The notes below the pieces were generated by a model. That model was not told the origin of the DNA and did no database searches. It saw nothing but the letters and a program-made list of their open reading frames with translations. The translations under genes were made by a program, and so were the position numbers. Shown here in pieces: positions 50,323 through 60,775 of a DNA stretch of 64,000 nucleotides (the stretch's first letter is position 1; the number at the start of each line of letters is the position of its first letter). Origin of the DNA: a gamma proteobacterium HdN1 (GTDB lineage: Bacteria; Pseudomonadota; Gammaproteobacteria; Pseudomonadales; Ketobacteraceae); the NCBI GenBank assembly GCA_000198515.1, contig FP929140.1, positions 1,958,527-2,022,526 of the forward strand, read 5' to 3'.

Positions 50323-51741
50323 ATGGAGTTTTTGCCGCTATTTGCCAGCATTAAAGAGAGTGCTTGCCTTGTTGTTGGTGGGGGTGCGATTGCGACTCGG
50401 AAAGCTGCATTGCTTGCACGTGCAGGGGGGCGGATACGCATGGTTGCGCCGGAGGTTTGCGCATCGGCTCGTGACGTGGTTGAACAGAGTGGCGGCGAGA
50501 TTCGTCTGAAAGAGTTTGAAGAAGGCGATTTGGACGGCGTAGCGCTAGTCGTTGCTGCAACGGATAACGTGCAGCTTAATGCGATCGTTTCAGATGCTGC
50601 CAAGCGCCAGCGCCTTTTGGTGAATGTGGTGGATCAGCCCGCGCTTTGCACTTTTGTTTTTCCCTCCATTATCGACCGTGATCCGGTGATGGTTGCAATT
50701 TCTAGCAGTGGCGCATCTCCCGTATTGGCGAGGCTGCTGAGAGCACGTATTGAAACGCTGGTTCCTGCGAGCTATGGACGTCTGGCAAATCTGGCTGGGC
50801 GTTATCGTAAGCGGGTTGCGGAATTATTCCCAGATGTAAACCAACGGCGCGGTTTTTGGGAGTCTATTCTGTCTGGCCCCGTTGCAGAAATGGTGTTTGC
50901 TGGAAAAGAGCGGCAGGCCGAAAGTGCGCTGAGCCAGGCGTTGGATGCGCGCCAAGATGCTCGCCAACAGGGCTCTACGCCAATGGGTGAGGTGTATCTG
51001 GTGGGGGCGGGGCCTGGCGACCCTGAGCTGCTGACCTTCCGCGCCCTACGCCTGATGCAGCAGGCGGATGTGGTGCTGTACGATCGTCTGGTAAGCCCAG
51101 AGGTGCTGGATCTGGTGCGCCGCGACGCCGAGCGCATCCACGTTGGCAAGGAGAGAGACAATCACACGCTGCCGCAAAGTGGCATCAATCAGCTGTTGGT
51201 GGATCTTGCTCGCCAAGGCCGGCGGGTGTGCCGTCTGAAAGGCGGCGATCCCTTTATCTTTGGGCGCGGTGGTGAAGAAATCGAAACGCTTGCAGATCAG
51301 GGAGTGCCGTTTCAGGTGGTGCCTGGCATAACTGCCGCGTCGGGCTGCGCGAGCTATGCCGGGATTCCGTTAACACATCGCGATTATTCCCAGTCGGTGC
51401 GCTTTATTACCGGCCATTTGAAGGATGGCACGATTAACTTAGACTGGCCGAAACTCGCGGGCGATCATCAAACCCTTGTTTTTTATATGGGATTGGTGGG
51501 TTTACCGGTCATTTGCGAACGCCTGCAAGCACACGGTATGTCGGCAGATACGCCGGTTGCTTTGGTGCAGCAAGGGACTACGCGCCATCAGCGGGTGGTG
51601 ATCGGGACGCTGGCTACAATTAGCGCGATGGTTGCGGAGCGCCAGATTAAGGCGCCAACGCTCACGATTATTGGCGAGGTGGTGAACCTGCATGAGCGTT
51701 TGCAGTGGTTTCAGCCGAGTTTGGGGGATGGGGCGGATTGA
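50323..51741 (+). CDS. cysG: Siroheme synthase CysG
   Basis: Trifunctional enzyme making siroheme for sulfite/nitrite reductase, 472 aa. N-terminal dehydrogenase/ferrochelatase ([48 protein letters not shown]), then the SAM uroporphyrinogen III methyltransferase ([58 protein letters not shown]). ATG 50323 follows AGGGG by 6-7 nt. Confidence 0.96.
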   Translation: MEFLPLFASIKESACLVVGGGAIATRKAALLARAGGRIRMVAPEVCASARDVVEQSGGEIRLKEFEEGDLDGVALVVAATDNVQLNAIVSDAAKRQRLLVNVVDQPALCTFVFPSIIDRDPVMVAISSSGASPVLARLLRARIETLVPASYGRLANLAGRYRKRVAELFPDVNQRRGFWESILSGPVAEMVFAGKERQAESALSQALDARQDARQQGSTPMGEVYLVGAGPGDPELLTFRALRLMQQADVVLYDRLVSPEVLDLVRRDAERIHVGKERDNHTLPQSGINQLLVDLARQGRRVCRLKGGDPFIFGRGGEEIETLADQGVPFQVVPGITAASGCASYAGIPLTHRDYSQSVRFITGHLKDGTINLDWPKLAGDHQTLVFYMGLVGLPVICERLQAHGMSADTPVALVQQGTTRHQRVVIGTLATISAMVAERQIKAPTLTIIGEVVNLHERLQWFQPSLGDGAD

Positions 51742-51862
51742 GTGAATGGCTCCATGCCAAGGGCGCGGGCAGTTTTTCTGCGGCACAAATTGGCATTTCG
51801 CGTGAGTATCCTATCATTAAGCTAGAGGAGTTATTTTTCTCGCAAGTGATGAGGCTTTCGCG

Positions 51863-53482
51863 ATGTCATGGCTGTCGCAACTATCAATCCGTTTGAAGAT
51901 TCTGATTATCCCTGTGGTTGGGATTGCAGGGTTCGTTGCGGTATTGGCGTATAACTATGCGGTTTCAAGCGCGTCCAGTGAACGGCTGAACGAAGTGAAG
52001 GCGGTTTACTTTCCGATTCTGGAGAATGCGAGCGCTGCCGTTGCCGCGCTCAACCGTATCACCGAAGCTTTCAATTCAGCGGTGAGTTCGGGAGAGGTGG
52101 ATCTACTTGAAGTTGCCGATCAGCATGCGTCCAGTGTCCGTGAGAACCTTGCAAAAATTCAGAGCTTGGAGCCAAGTCGCAAAAAGGAAGCGCAGGCGCT
52201 GGGCACTCAGTTTGAAAAGTACTTCAAGCTTGCTGGAACGGTGTCGCGTGGCATGATTGAGGGCACGTTGGCTCCTGACCAATTCTCTCAGCGTACCAAG
52301 GAAATGATTCAGGAGCTGAATCTCTTAAAAGACGAGATGGAAGCTTTTCGGGATGAGAGCCACCGGATCTTCGTCAGTCGAATCGACGCGACCGATCAAG
52401 CGCTCAAAGAAGCGGTCGCTGGAGGTGTTGTTACAGCGCTCATTACCTTTGCAGCGGTACTTGCCGTTGCGTTTTATATCGCGAATTCAATTACTAGCAA
52501 CATCTCTCGCATTGTGACTTCGCTAAAAGATATTGCCCAAGGAGAAGGGGATCTTACCCGCAGAATTCCGAGCAATACTGAGGATGAGATTGGTGCGCTG
52601 GTCTTTTGGTTTAACTCATTCGTCGAAAAATTGCAGGGCACGATTCGTGAAGTAGTGGATAACACGCTGCCGCTTACGGGAGTCTCTGGGAAGTTGAGCT
52701 ATCTGACGCAAAACAGCCTCAAAGTAACGCAGGCGCAACTGGAGGCCACACGCAACGCAGAAGATTCCATTGGCAGGATGTTTGCCAGTTTGGGAGATAA
52801 CGCCTTCAACGCATCGCAAGCGGCGGATGCGGCCTCCGGTGCAGACGGCGAGGCGCAAAAGGGCAGGGAAGTTGTGAGCTCTACAATGGCCGTTATCAAT
52901 GTCTTAGCGGAGGATGTTGAGCGAGCAACGGGAACCATTCGGCAGCTTGAAGCCGATACCGAAAACGTCGGCAATATTTTGAACGTAATTCAGGGAATTG
53001 CCGGCCAAACCAACCTACTTGCATTGAACGCTGCGATTGAGGCGGCGCGTGCGGGTGAACAAGGGCGCGGCTTTGCGGTGGTTGCAGATGAAGTGCGCAA
53101 TCTTGCCGCACGCACACAAGAATCTACCCAGGAAATCCACGTTGTGATTGAGCAATTGCGGCGCACTGCGGGCGTTATTTCTGATGTGATGGTGCAAGGC
53201 CAAATGCGGGCGCGCGAAAGCGTTGAAAATGCGGCCAAGGCAAGCGACTCGTTGAGCATGATCGGCGATCGAGTCGCAACCATTACGGCGATGAACGCTC
53301 AAATTGCCGCAGCTACAGAAGAGCAGCAGAAAACCTCAGCCACCATTCAAGCCGCAGTCAAGGATATTCGGGCCTCTTCCGAGCAGGCGGCAGATGGTTC
53401 AAACAAAGTAGCTGAGGCGACCGAGCAGCTAATACACGCCGCCGATAAAATTTCGGAAGTAACGCGACAGTTTAAGGTGTAG
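51863..53482 (+). CDS. Methyl-accepting chemotaxis protein
   Basis: Transmembrane chemoreceptor, 539 aa. TM1 ([20 protein letters not shown]), a helical periplasmic ligand domain of about 155 residues, TM2 ([18 protein letters not shown]), HAMP (about 210-265, [20 protein letters not shown]) and the signalling hairpin tip [20 protein letters not shown]. No C-terminal CheR pentapeptide. Ligand unknown. ATG 51863 starts [12 protein letters not shown]. An insertion relative to the usual cysG-tus order; no other chemotaxis gene is near. Confidence 0.94.
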   Translation: MSWLSQLSIRLKILIIPVVGIAGFVAVLAYNYAVSSASSERLNEVKAVYFPILENASAAVAALNRITEAFNSAVSSGEVDLLEVADQHASSVRENLAKIQSLEPSRKKEAQALGTQFEKYFKLAGTVSRGMIEGTLAPDQFSQRTKEMIQELNLLKDEMEAFRDESHRIFVSRIDATDQALKEAVAGGVVTALITFAAVLAVAFYIANSITSNISRIVTSLKDIAQGEGDLTRRIPSNTEDEIGALVFWFNSFVEKLQGTIREVVDNTLPLTGVSGKLSYLTQNSLKVTQAQLEATRNAEDSIGRMFASLGDNAFNASQAADAASGADGEAQKGREVVSSTMAVINVLAEDVERATGTIRQLEADTENVGNILNVIQGIAGQTNLLALNAAIEAARAGEQGRGFAVVADEVRNLAARTQESTQEIHVVIEQLRRTAGVISDVMVQGQMRARESVENAAKASDSLSMIGDRVATITAMNAQIAAATEEQQKTSATIQAAVKDIRASSEQAADGSNKVAEATEQLIHAADKISEVTRQFKV

Positions 53483-53508
53483 CAACGGCCAAAGTGTAGG
53501 AAAGGCAG

Positions 53509-53874
53509 TCAAAGGCAGTGCGTGGGCCGAGGCAATCCGGCCAGCTTCGCGGCGGTCTTGGCGGGCGAGCCGCCGAACAACTGCATCAGCCATGCGCTAG
53601 ATACGCGCTCTGCGCCTAGGTTCTGTGCGCAATACTTTACTAGGACGCGATTGTTCGGGGCGTGATCAAAGGCGTTATAGAATGCGCGCAGCAGCTGGAT
53701 GACTTCCCAATGCGCGTCAGTGAGCGTGATCCCCTCTTTTTCAGCAATCCACGTTGCGGCTTCGGGCGACCAGTCGGAAAGGTTCTTTAGATAGCCTTCT
53801 TTGTCGAGTGGGGGCGCTGCTTTGTAATTTGGATCGGCCGCGTTTTCGCTGGGGAGTGGGGTTTTGCTTGGCAT
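53509..53874 (-). CDS. tusE: TusE sulfur-relay protein (DsrC family)
   Basis: Accepts sulfur from TusBCD and passes it to MnmA for tRNA 2-thiouridine; 121 aa. DsrC-fold motifs WSPEATW-like DWSPEAATWIAEKEGI, HWEVIQLLRAFY and the C-terminal KLAGLPRPTHCL with the penultimate Cys. The second Cys of true DsrC, ten residues earlier, is Ala here, so this is the TusE type rather than the sulfite-reductase partner. ATG 53874, 8 nt after the tusB stop; a longer GTG start at 53913 overlapping tusB is possible. Confidence 0.9.
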   Translation of the reverse strand: MPSKTPLPSENAADPNYKAAPPLDKEGYLKNLSDWSPEAATWIAEKEGITLTDAHWEVIQLLRAFYNAFDHAPNNRVLVKYCAQNLGAERVSSAWLMQLFGGSPAKTAAKLAGLPRPTHCL

Positions 53875-53881
53875 ATCTTGA

Positions 53882-54193
53882 TCAGTACCAACTTGCCGAG
53901 CGCGCGTGCTCACAGGCCAAAGCGACCATGCCTTCGTAGTCTACCAATTCAAATGGCGGTAGAACATGGATGCCGCGAAGGGCTGCGTCTTCTGCGAGGA
54001 CATAGATTCGATGATGCTCGCTACTGAACTGGAGCTGCGCCCGCCATGACTGCTCTCGATGGGCGGCCCATACCCCGTTTTGTATCAGCAGGAGGCTGTC
54101 CTTCCCTTGCAGCACGCGCAAGCAGTCTGCCAGCGCAGGGCTTTCAAAGGGCGAGGCTGAAACTAGGTGGAGAGTTGAATTGTTTGGATTCAT
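53882..54193 (-). CDS. tusB: TusB sulfur-relay protein
   Basis: Subunit of the TusBCD complex, 103 aa. Family features: STLHLVSASPFESPALADCL and DSLLLIQNGVWAA. No catalytic Cys at the TusD-like position. Set by its order tusD-tusC-tusB-tusE. Confidence 0.85.
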   Translation of the reverse strand: MNPNNSTLHLVSASPFESPALADCLRVLQGKDSLLLIQNGVWAAHREQSWRAQLQFSSEHHRIYVLAEDAALRGIHVLPPFELVDYEGMVALACEHARSASWY

Positions 54194-54242
54194 CAGCGGT
54201 TCAAAGTTGGCGGTTATGAGATTAACAGGTCAGAATTCAGGG

Positions 54243-54596
54243 TTAATAGGTCAGAATTACTTCGTTCTCATTGAACAGCGCCTTGATGTCGGCGCAGTTT
54301 GCGGGAGCGCCAATCACGCAGTCGGCGATTGCGAGGCCGCGCGTAAAAAGGCTCTCTTTGCAAATCTGGATATTTTCGACTTCATAGAGCGGCAAAGACT
54401 GTAGCATGGCGGCCGTGTCTTTGAAGCCAGACCCTTTGACCATTTGCGAACGCAGCGCGCTGTAGACTCCGTCCCCCATTAGCAATACAGACACGGCTTG
54501 GCCGAACACGGCAGCGGTGAGCGCGCTTTCAATCGCGTCGCGTGCGGAGGTAGAGTCAAACGGAGCGCTTCGAATAATGACTAGGATGCGTTTCAT
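54243..54596 (-). CDS. tusC: TusC sulfur-relay protein
   Basis: DsrF-like subunit of TusBCD, 117 aa. It begins MKRILVIIRSAPFDSTSARD and continues ALTAAVFGQAVSVLLMGDGV, the DsrE/F fold pattern. Between tusD and tusB. Confidence 0.88.
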   Translation of the reverse strand: MKRILVIIRSAPFDSTSARDAIESALTAAVFGQAVSVLLMGDGVYSALRSQMVKGSGFKDTAAMLQSLPLYEVENIQICKESLFTRGLAIADCVIGAPANCADIKALFNENEVILTY

Positions 54597-54641
54597 TGCG
54601 GCATGTTAACCAATTGAGGCATGTTAACCAACTAAGGTATG

Positions 54642-55031
54642 TTAACCAAAAGTAAGGATGCGATCTGCAACGATGGTACTTTCTGCAAGCTGGCCCAATC
54701 CTGCAACGATGAAATGCTCTGCGATATTATTGTGCTTTAATCCATAACGGCTTTGCTCGCTTTCGTTCACCATGCCGCGTTTGAGGCAGGCTGAGATGCA
54801 CAGCACCAGCTCAACTTGATGGTTTACGGCAAGCAACTGCCAACGCGCGTAGAGGTTGATTTCATCTTGCGGAGGGATGCCAAGCGCGCTGCCATTGAGT
54901 ACGCCATCCCCTGAAAAAAAGATTCGGTTCACCTGATGGCCGGAGTGTATTGCCGCCTGCGCAAATCGTAGTGCTGTTAGCGCCCCTTGGCGGGCATAGG
55001 GCGGTGCGAGGACGTTCAGTGCAAAGATCAT
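54642..55031 (-). CDS. tusD: TusD sulfurtransferase subunit
   Basis: Sulfur-accepting subunit of TusBCD, 129 aa. DsrE fold: FALNVLAPPYARQGALTALR, FFSGDGVLNG, and the persulfide Cys in VLCISACLKRGMV. ATG 55031 gives the family start (MIFALNVLAPP); the frame stays open far upstream through the tRNA-Ser gene, so the longer version is rejected. First gene of tusDCBE. Confidence 0.92.
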   Translation of the reverse strand: MIFALNVLAPPYARQGALTALRFAQAAIHSGHQVNRIFFSGDGVLNGSALGIPPQDEINLYARWQLLAVNHQVELVLCISACLKRGMVNESEQSRYGLKHNNIAEHFIVAGLGQLAESTIVADRILTFG

Positions 55032-55177
55032 CGGAGGTGGGAATCCTGCTGTAAACCGGCGAGAAACTTGCCCGTAGCATAGCAATTCTAAGCCGCGAAC
55101 CCAATAGCCTGATGAGCAACGGAATTTTAAGGCGGATTTTGGGGTCTGAAAGGCTTCCCAACGTCTACGACTCTGGT

Positions 55178-55183
55178 TATAAT
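55178..55183 (+). promoter_or_regulatory. Likely promoter of tRNA-Ser
   Basis: TATAAT at 55178-55183 with TTCCCA (55155-55160) 17 bp upstream, 61 bp before the tRNA. Confidence 0.55.
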
Positions 55184-55244
55184 CTTGCGCCCGCATACGC
55201 AAATGTTTCGTTTTGATGCTGGGCAGCAACACCAAAGACCATCC

Positions 55245-55334
<90 letters not shown>

Positions 55335-55572
55335 ATTTGGCATCCCATTCTTTTCCGCGTTTTCGCTTGTGCACTCAAGCGACCCACATTCGCATTTTAT
55401 CTTCCCGCTGATAAAACTCTCCGATTTTCGCTCGCGTTTGCTATGCTGGTAACGCACCGCATGTACAGCGTTTTAGTTTCCCGGTTTTACCGAACTCCTT
55501 TTTTGAGTCCTCTCCTTCTTCTCGGCACAGCCGCATCTACGCAGGCTCTGCCACCGCTTCAGGAGGCAAGCA

Positions 55573-56142
55573 ATGGAACAGACGGCGAGCGCGCCCGATG
55601 GCATCGACTATAAGCAGTTGGTAGCGCGATTTATGAATAACATCCGCCATGGTAAAGCCTTAGGCTTTCAGTTGGTGGAGGCGAGCCGCGATGGAGTGAC
55701 GGTGCGCCTGCCGTACAAGGAAGACCTAGTAGGAAACCCAACAACGGGCGTGATACACGGCGGCGCCATCACCGCACTGCTGGATGAATCCTGTGGTATG
55801 GCGGTCGCTGCGGCGATTGCACCTGAAATGGACATCACGCCAACGATTGATCTGCGGATTGACTATATGCGCCCAGCAGAGCCACACCGTGACATCTTCG
55901 CTTATACGCATGTATATCGCTTATCCAAAAGCGTTGCTTTTGCGCGTGGCGTTGCCTATCAGGATCATCCAGACAAGCCCATTGCGCACTGCGTAGCAAC
56001 TTTTATTCGCATGGGGATGAAAGGTGGATACCTCGCACCGAAAGGCGCAAAGCCGCAGGGCTTGGAGGAAGCACAGCACAGCGAGCCCAATGCGCAGGCC
56101 GCGGCAGATCCGCAAGTGCTCAAAGATCGGGGAGTGGAATGA
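55573..56142 (+). CDS. PaaI-family hotdog thioesterase
   Basis: Predicted acyl-CoA thioesterase, 189 aa. Hotdog core: GVTVRLPYKEDLVGNP, TGVIHGGAITALLDESCGMA (the HGG motif of PaaI), ITPTIDLRIDYMRPAEPHRD. A C-terminal tail of about 40 residues is not part of the fold. AGGAGG lies about 8 nt before the ATG. Its stop overlaps the next thioesterase start. Confidence 0.87.
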   Translation: MEQTASAPDGIDYKQLVARFMNNIRHGKALGFQLVEASRDGVTVRLPYKEDLVGNPTTGVIHGGAITALLDESCGMAVAAAIAPEMDITPTIDLRIDYMRPAEPHRDIFAYTHVYRLSKSVAFARGVAYQDHPDKPIAHCVATFIRMGMKGGYLAPKGAKPQGLEEAQHSEPNAQAAADPQVLKDRGVE

Positions 56143-56588
56143 TGAGTGACGCGGCGATGAGTTGGGAAGCGGTATTGAAGGTGTGCCATGAAAAAGGCGA
56201 TTTTCAGCCGTTCATAGAAAAAATTCCGTATGCGCGTTTGCTTGGGATTCAGGTGGTTCGGATGGGGGAGGAAATCCTGTTCAAGCTACCCGCCAAGGAA
56301 AGTAACATTGGCAATCCTACGCTGCCTGCCATTCATGGCGGTGTGCTGGGTGGTTTTGTGGAGCATGCAGCGATTGTTCATGTGATGATGCTAAGGGAGC
56401 ACGCAAGCTTTCCACGCATCATTGACCTTTCGATTGACTACCTGAGTGCAGGCCACTTCCGCGACACCTACGCTGAGTGCAGAATTTTGCGCCTTGGGCG
56501 GCGCATCGCTAACGTCTCCGTAGATGCTTGGCAGACGTCACGTGCTCGGCCAATTGCAACGGCGCGAGCCCACATGCTGTTGGAATAG
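56139..56588 (+). CDS. Second PaaI-family hotdog thioesterase
   Basis: Predicted acyl-CoA thioesterase, 149 aa. Core PAIHGGVLGGFVEHAAIVHV (HGG motif) and PRIIDLSIDYLSAGHFRDTY. The ATG overlaps the previous gene by 4 bp, so the two are translationally coupled and may form a heterooligomer; they are diverged paralogues. ATG 56142 is equally possible. Confidence 0.86.
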   Translation: MMSDAAMSWEAVLKVCHEKGDFQPFIEKIPYARLLGIQVVRMGEEILFKLPAKESNIGNPTLPAIHGGVLGGFVEHAAIVHVMMLREHASFPRIIDLSIDYLSAGHFRDTYAECRILRLGRRIANVSVDAWQTSRARPIATARAHMLLE

Positions 56589-56667
56589 GCTTTTTTGTAC
56601 AGAACCGGCTAGTGTGTTGTTCCGGCATGGTATTTCTTTGTTGCGATAGAGCTTTTGATCGCTAGGG

Positions 56668-56695
56668 CTTGAAGTCGGCGAATTTGCCTCCATTT
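56668..56695 (+). promoter_or_regulatory. Probable sigma-32 heat-shock promoter of htpG
   Basis: CTTGAAG (56668-56674), a 13-bp spacer and CTCCATTT (56688-56695) match the sigma-32 pattern CTTGAAA-N13-CCCCATNT at 13 of 14 defined bases. It lies 40 bp before the htpG ATG. GGTGGAGG at about 56716-56723 is the ribosome site. Confidence 0.7.
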
Positions 56696-56734
56696 CCAAT
56701 CCGTTAACCCTATTTCGGTGGAGGAACCGTAACG

Positions 56735-58669
56735 ATGACCGCAGCTACACAAAAACAAACGATGGGCTTTCAGACAGAAGTAAAGAAACTTCTGCACCTG
56801 ATGATACACTCGCTGTATAGCAATAAAGAAATCTTCCTGCGCGAGCTGATCTCCAACGCCTCGGATGCTGCTGATAAACTGCGCTTTCAAGCCCTCTCAG
56901 ATGCAGACATTTATGCGGGCGACGGGGATCTAAAAATCTGGATTGATACCGATCCTGAAGCCAAGACGATCACCATTGCCGACAATGGCATCGGGATGAC
57001 TCGCGAAGAAGTCATCCAGCACCTCGGCACTATCGCTAAATCCGGAACCTCGGAATTTCTCTCACAACTGAGCGGCGATCAGCGCAAAGACTCGCAGCTG
57101 ATCGGCCAGTTTGGTGTGGGTTTTTATTCTGCGTTTGTGGTCGCCAAGAAAGTAGAGGTTCTCACCCGCAAGGCTGGCGTTGCAGCAGATCAAGCGGTGC
57201 GTTGGGTATCGGAAGGTGAAGGTGAGTTCGAAGTCGAAACCATCAGCAAAGAAAATCGCGGCACCACGGTAATCCTGCATTTGCGCGATGAAGATTCCGA
57301 ATTTGCCGATAGTTGGCGCATTCGCAGCATTATCCGCAAGTACTCCGACCATATTTCACTGCCCGTCGTCATGAAAAAAGACGCGCCTGAAGTGGAGCCA
57401 GAAGAAGGCAAAGAAGGCGAGGCCGCTACGCCGCCTGCAGTTGAAGAGGAAGTGGTCAACAAAGCCACGGCCTTGTGGACACGCTCGCGCAGCGAAATTA
57501 CCGATGAAGACTACAAAGAATTCTACAAGCATATTTCTCATGATTTTGAAGACCCGCTGAGCTGGAGCCACAATCGTGTAGAGGGCAAGCAGGAATACAC
57601 CAGCCTTTTGTACGTTCCCAAGCGCGCACCGTTTGACTTGTACAACCGCGACACGCCGCGTGGCCTGAAGCTGTACGTGCAGCGCGTATTTATCATGGAC
57701 GATGCCGAGCAGTTTTTACCGCTTTACCTGCGCTTTATCAAAGGCGTGGTAGACTCGGCAGACATGCCGCTGAACGTCAGCCGTGAAATTCTCCAGAACA
57801 GCAAGCTCGTAGAGAACATGAAAAACGCGCTGACCAAGCGCTCACTGGATATGCTCTCGAAGATCGCAGAAAACCAGCCTGAAGATTACAAGGAAGTCTG
57901 GAAAAGCTTCGGTCAAGTGCTGAAAGAAGGCCCTGCCGAGGATTATGCAAACAAAGAAAAAGTAGCAAGCCTGTTCCGTTTCGCGTCTACCAAAGGTAAC
58001 GGCAGCGAGCAGAGCGTATCGTTAGATGACTACATCGGCCGTATGAAGGAAGGCCAAGAACACATCTACTTTATCACTGCAGAAAACTACAACGCCGCAG
58101 CTCATAGTCCGCACCTTGAGATTTTCCGCAAGAAAGAGGTCGAAGTGCTCGTGATGTACGATCGCATCGACGAATGGATGATCGGCTATCTGAGCGATTT
58201 CAAAGGCAAGCACCTGCAAAGCATCACCAAAGGCGAGCTCGATTTGAGCAAGCTTGGCGGGGATGATGCGCAAGAAAAAGAGAAGCAAGAGGAGCAGGAA
58301 AAGGCGCACAAGGACCTGCTGGAGCGCCTCAAGGCCGCGCTTGTGGACAAAGTGACTGAGGTGAAGGTTTCCACCCGCCTCACGGATTCTCCCGCGTGCG
58401 TGGTTGCTGGCGCTTATGATCTCGGCCCGCAAATGCGTCAGATCATGGAAGCCGCTGGGCAAACGATGCCGGCCTCTAAACCTACTTTTGAAGTCAACGT
58501 TAACCACCCACTGGTTGAGCGCCTTGAAGGTGAGATTCAGCAGGATCGTTTCGACGAACTCGCCCAGATTCTCTTTGATCAAGCAACGCTTGCGGAAGGC
58601 AGCAATCTTGAAGATCCCGCGCTTTATGTGAGCCGCATCAATAAATTGCTGTTGGAGCTGTTTCGCTGA
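56735..58669 (+). CDS. htpG: Chaperone HtpG (Hsp90)
   Basis: Cytoplasmic Hsp90 chaperone, 644 aa. GHKL ATPase N-terminus: [56 protein letters not shown]. Middle domain [10 protein letters not shown] and [11 protein letters not shown]-terminal dimerisation domain intact. An Ala/Pro-Glu-rich linker between N and middle domains (about 220-245) is longer than in E. coli. Confidence 0.98.
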   Translation: MTAATQKQTMGFQTEVKKLLHLMIHSLYSNKEIFLRELISNASDAADKLRFQALSDADIYAGDGDLKIWIDTDPEAKTITIADNGIGMTREEVIQHLGTIAKSGTSEFLSQLSGDQRKDSQLIGQFGVGFYSAFVVAKKVEVLTRKAGVAADQAVRWVSEGEGEFEVETISKENRGTTVILHLRDEDSEFADSWRIRSIIRKYSDHISLPVVMKKDAPEVEPEEGKEGEAATPPAVEEEVVNKATALWTRSRSEITDEDYKEFYKHISHDFEDPLSWSHNRVEGKQEYTSLLYVPKRAPFDLYNRDTPRGLKLYVQRVFIMDDAEQFLPLYLRFIKGVVDSADMPLNVSREILQNSKLVENMKNALTKRSLDMLSKIAENQPEDYKEVWKSFGQVLKEGPAEDYANKEKVASLFRFASTKGNGSEQSVSLDDYIGRMKEGQEHIYFITAENYNAAAHSPHLEIFRKKEVEVLVMYDRIDEWMIGYLSDFKGKHLQSITKGELDLSKLGGDDAQEKEKQEEQEKAHKDLLERLKAALVDKVTEVKVSTRLTDSPACVVAGAYDLGPQMRQIMEAAGQTMPASKPTFEVNVNHPLVERLEGEIQQDRFDELAQILFDQATLAEGSNLEDPALYVSRINKLLLELFR

Positions 58670-58724
58670 TGTGAATGTGGAAATGAATGCTTAGACATTG
58701 ATTTCTCTCGCAAAAGAGGTACGC

Positions 58725-58753
58725 AAAAAAAGGCCGCCGAAGCGGCCTTTTTG
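58725..58753 (+). terminator. Rho-independent terminator after htpG
   Basis: AAAAAGGCCGC-CGAA-GCGGCCTTTTT with flanking A- and T-runs. Confidence 0.88.
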
Positions 58754-58794
58754 CTAGAATGAAGCTTATACCCTCTGAATAATGGACTCATCAA

Positions 58795-59826
58795 ATGACT
58801 CAGACGACCCAGCGGGTTGCTGTATTGGGCGGCGGTAGTTTCGGAACTGCGCTTGCCAATATCCTCGCCGATAATGGCCATCAGGTGTGTTTTTGGATGC
58901 GCGACAAGGACGCGGTCGCAGAGGTTAGTTCGCGCCACGAAAACAGCAAATATCTGCCAGGCTACAAGCTAAACCCAGCGATCGTTGCGACGCATTCCCA
59001 AGAGGAAGCTGTAAAAGGCGCCCTTGCCGTATTCTTGGCGGTACCGAGCAAGGCCATGCGCGGGGTTGCGCGGGATTGTCGTGCTTGGTCGCACCCGCAG
59101 CAGATTTATGTAAGCACCTCCAAAGGAATTGAAGCTGATTCATTCAAAATGATGAGTCAGGTAATTGCAGAGGAGTTGCCGGAAGCGCGTGTGGGCGTGT
59201 TGAGCGGCCCTAATCTTGCCAAAGAAATCGCCACCCGCATGCTCACCAGCAGCGTAATCGCCAGCGAAGACGCAGACCTTCGCACAACAGTGCAGCAATT
59301 ATTATCGTGCAAATATTTTCGCGTGTACGCAAACATCGACGTGTTCGGCATTGAACTCTGCGGCGCGCTCAAAAATATCTACGGCATCGCATCCGGCATG
59401 GCCGACGCGCTTGGCATGGGGGAAAACACCAAGAGTATGCTGATCACCCGCAGCCTTGCAGAAATGAGCCGCTTTGGCGCGCGTTTAGGCGCAAACCCGC
59501 TTACATTTTTAGGGCTTGGCGGCGTGGGTGATTTAATCGTAACCTGCCACTCCCCGCTAAGCCGAAACTTTCGCGTTGGCCGTGGCCTTGCCAAAGGCGA
59601 AAAACTCGACGCCATCTTAGCAGGCTTAGGCGGCACCGCCGAGGGCGTCAACACCACCGCCATCGTCAAGAAAAAAGCCGACGAACTCCAAATCTACATG
59701 CCCCTAGTACAAGGCCTCTACGAAATCCTCTTCGAAAACGGCAACGTCTTCGACATCATCAAACGCCTCATGCTCGGCGCCCAAAATACGGATGTCGAAT
59801 TCGTGCTGCCAAGCACGAAGAATTAA
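58795..59826 (+). CDS. gpsA: Glycerol-3-phosphate dehydrogenase (NAD(P)+)
   Basis: Makes sn-glycerol 3-phosphate for phospholipids, 343 aa. Rossmann motif VLGGGSFGTALANILADNG, VLSGPNLAKEIA, ELCGALKNIYGIASGMADAL (catalytic Lys), NTKSMLITRSLAEM. The last codons and stop lie in a sequence that is duplicated just downstream (59802-59866). First of gpsA-DUF4389-sixA. Confidence 0.97.
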   Translation: MTQTTQRVAVLGGGSFGTALANILADNGHQVCFWMRDKDAVAEVSSRHENSKYLPGYKLNPAIVATHSQEEAVKGALAVFLAVPSKAMRGVARDCRAWSHPQQIYVSTSKGIEADSFKMMSQVIAEELPEARVGVLSGPNLAKEIATRMLTSSVIASEDADLRTTVQQLLSCKYFRVYANIDVFGIELCGALKNIYGIASGMADALGMGENTKSMLITRSLAEMSRFGARLGANPLTFLGLGGVGDLIVTCHSPLSRNFRVGRGLAKGEKLDAILAGLGGTAEGVNTTAIVKKKADELQIYMPLVQGLYEILFENGNVFDIIKRLMLGAQNTDVEFVLPSTKN

Positions 59827-59866
59827 ACAAAGAGCGTGCTGCCAAGCACGAAGAATTAACAAAGAG
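59802..59866 (+). repeat. Tandem duplication of the gpsA 3' end
   Basis: Copy 1 (59802-59834) covers the last codons and stop of gpsA; copy 2 (59835-59866) repeats it with one A lost. Each copy contains the hairpin CGTGCT-GCCA-AGCACG. Confidence 0.9.
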
Positions 59867-59924
59867 CGCGCACTAAAACGCGCGCGTTGAGTCCAATACA
59901 TGATTAACCGTAGGAAGAACCAAG

Positions 59925-60221
59925 ATGATGCAACAGCCCTTGATCGAACGTAACGACCCGGTTGTGCTACGCATTGCGTATGCATTCGTATTCTATTTCG
60001 TATTTTGCTTTGCTGAGCTTGTCGTGGCAGCAATCGCTTTGATACAACTCGCAGTAGTATTGCTTTCCGGCGCTCCACAGGCCGACTTAAAAGGCTTTGC
60101 TCGCCAGCTTGCCGTTTATCTGCAGCAGGTAGTCGCCTATGTGACTTGGGGTAGCGACCAAAAGCCCTATCCATTTATGGAATGGCCCAACGCACCGAAA
60201 GACGAGGAGAGTGCAAACTAA
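59925..60221 (+). CDS. DUF4389 membrane protein
   Basis: 98-aa inner-membrane protein of the DUF4389 family, function unknown. One or two helices in IAYAFVFYFVFCFAELVVAA and IALIQLAVVLLSG, then FARQLAVYLQQVVAYVTWGS and the family's PYPFMEWP ending. Between gpsA and sixA, the order known in Pseudomonas. Confidence 0.85.
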   Translation: MMQQPLIERNDPVVLRIAYAFVFYFVFCFAELVVAAIALIQLAVVLLSGAPQADLKGFARQLAVYLQQVVAYVTWGSDQKPYPFMEWPNAPKDEESAN

Positions 60222-60311
60222 CGGCTTGCCACCCACTCTTACCGTTTTTTTACTGCATACTCTTTATCACCTGCTCTTACCACCATGGAACGCCTGCCCT
60301 GAGGAACACGT

Positions 60312-60773
60312 ATGAAAGTCTATCTGATGCGACACGGGCAGGCAGAATCCTATGCTGCCTCCGATGCTGAGCGCCAGCTTACCGAAAAAGGCGTCTCGCA
60401 AGCGCGGGCAATGGCGAGTGTTCTCGCTTCGGCGCCGCCTGTCAAAGCCATTGCGAGCCCCTATGTGCGCGCATGTCAGACTGCGTTGAATGTCATTGAC
60501 GCGCTTCCTCAAGACATTCCGTTCGAAACCTGCGACTGCCTCACGCCCGATGAAGACCCGCGTACGGTTCTAAGCTGGTTGGCAACGCTGAGTGGGCCGG
60601 GCCCCGTTTTAATCGTCTCGCACAACCCGCTCGTAAGCCTACTCGTATCCTTGCTGGTCTACGGGCATCAACAAGCAAGCATCGCAATGTCTACGGCCGA
60701 TATCGCCTGCGTGTCATACGATCAACTAGGGGCCGGCACTGCGACGCTGGAATGGTTTGAAGCTGCGCCGTAG
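60312..60773 (+). CDS. sixA: Phosphohistidine phosphatase SixA
   Basis: Histidine-phosphatase superfamily enzyme, 153 aa. Catalytic MRHGQAE and SHNPLVS; conserved SPYVRACQTA. In E. coli SixA dephosphorylates PTS-Ntr NPr. GAGGAA lies 8 nt before the ATG. Confidence 0.92.
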   Translation: MKVYLMRHGQAESYAASDAERQLTEKGVSQARAMASVLASAPPVKAIASPYVRACQTALNVIDALPQDIPFETCDCLTPDEDPRTVLSWLATLSGPGPVLIVSHNPLVSLLVSLLVYGHQQASIAMSTADIACVSYDQLGAGTATLEWFEAAP

Positions 60774-60775
60774 CT

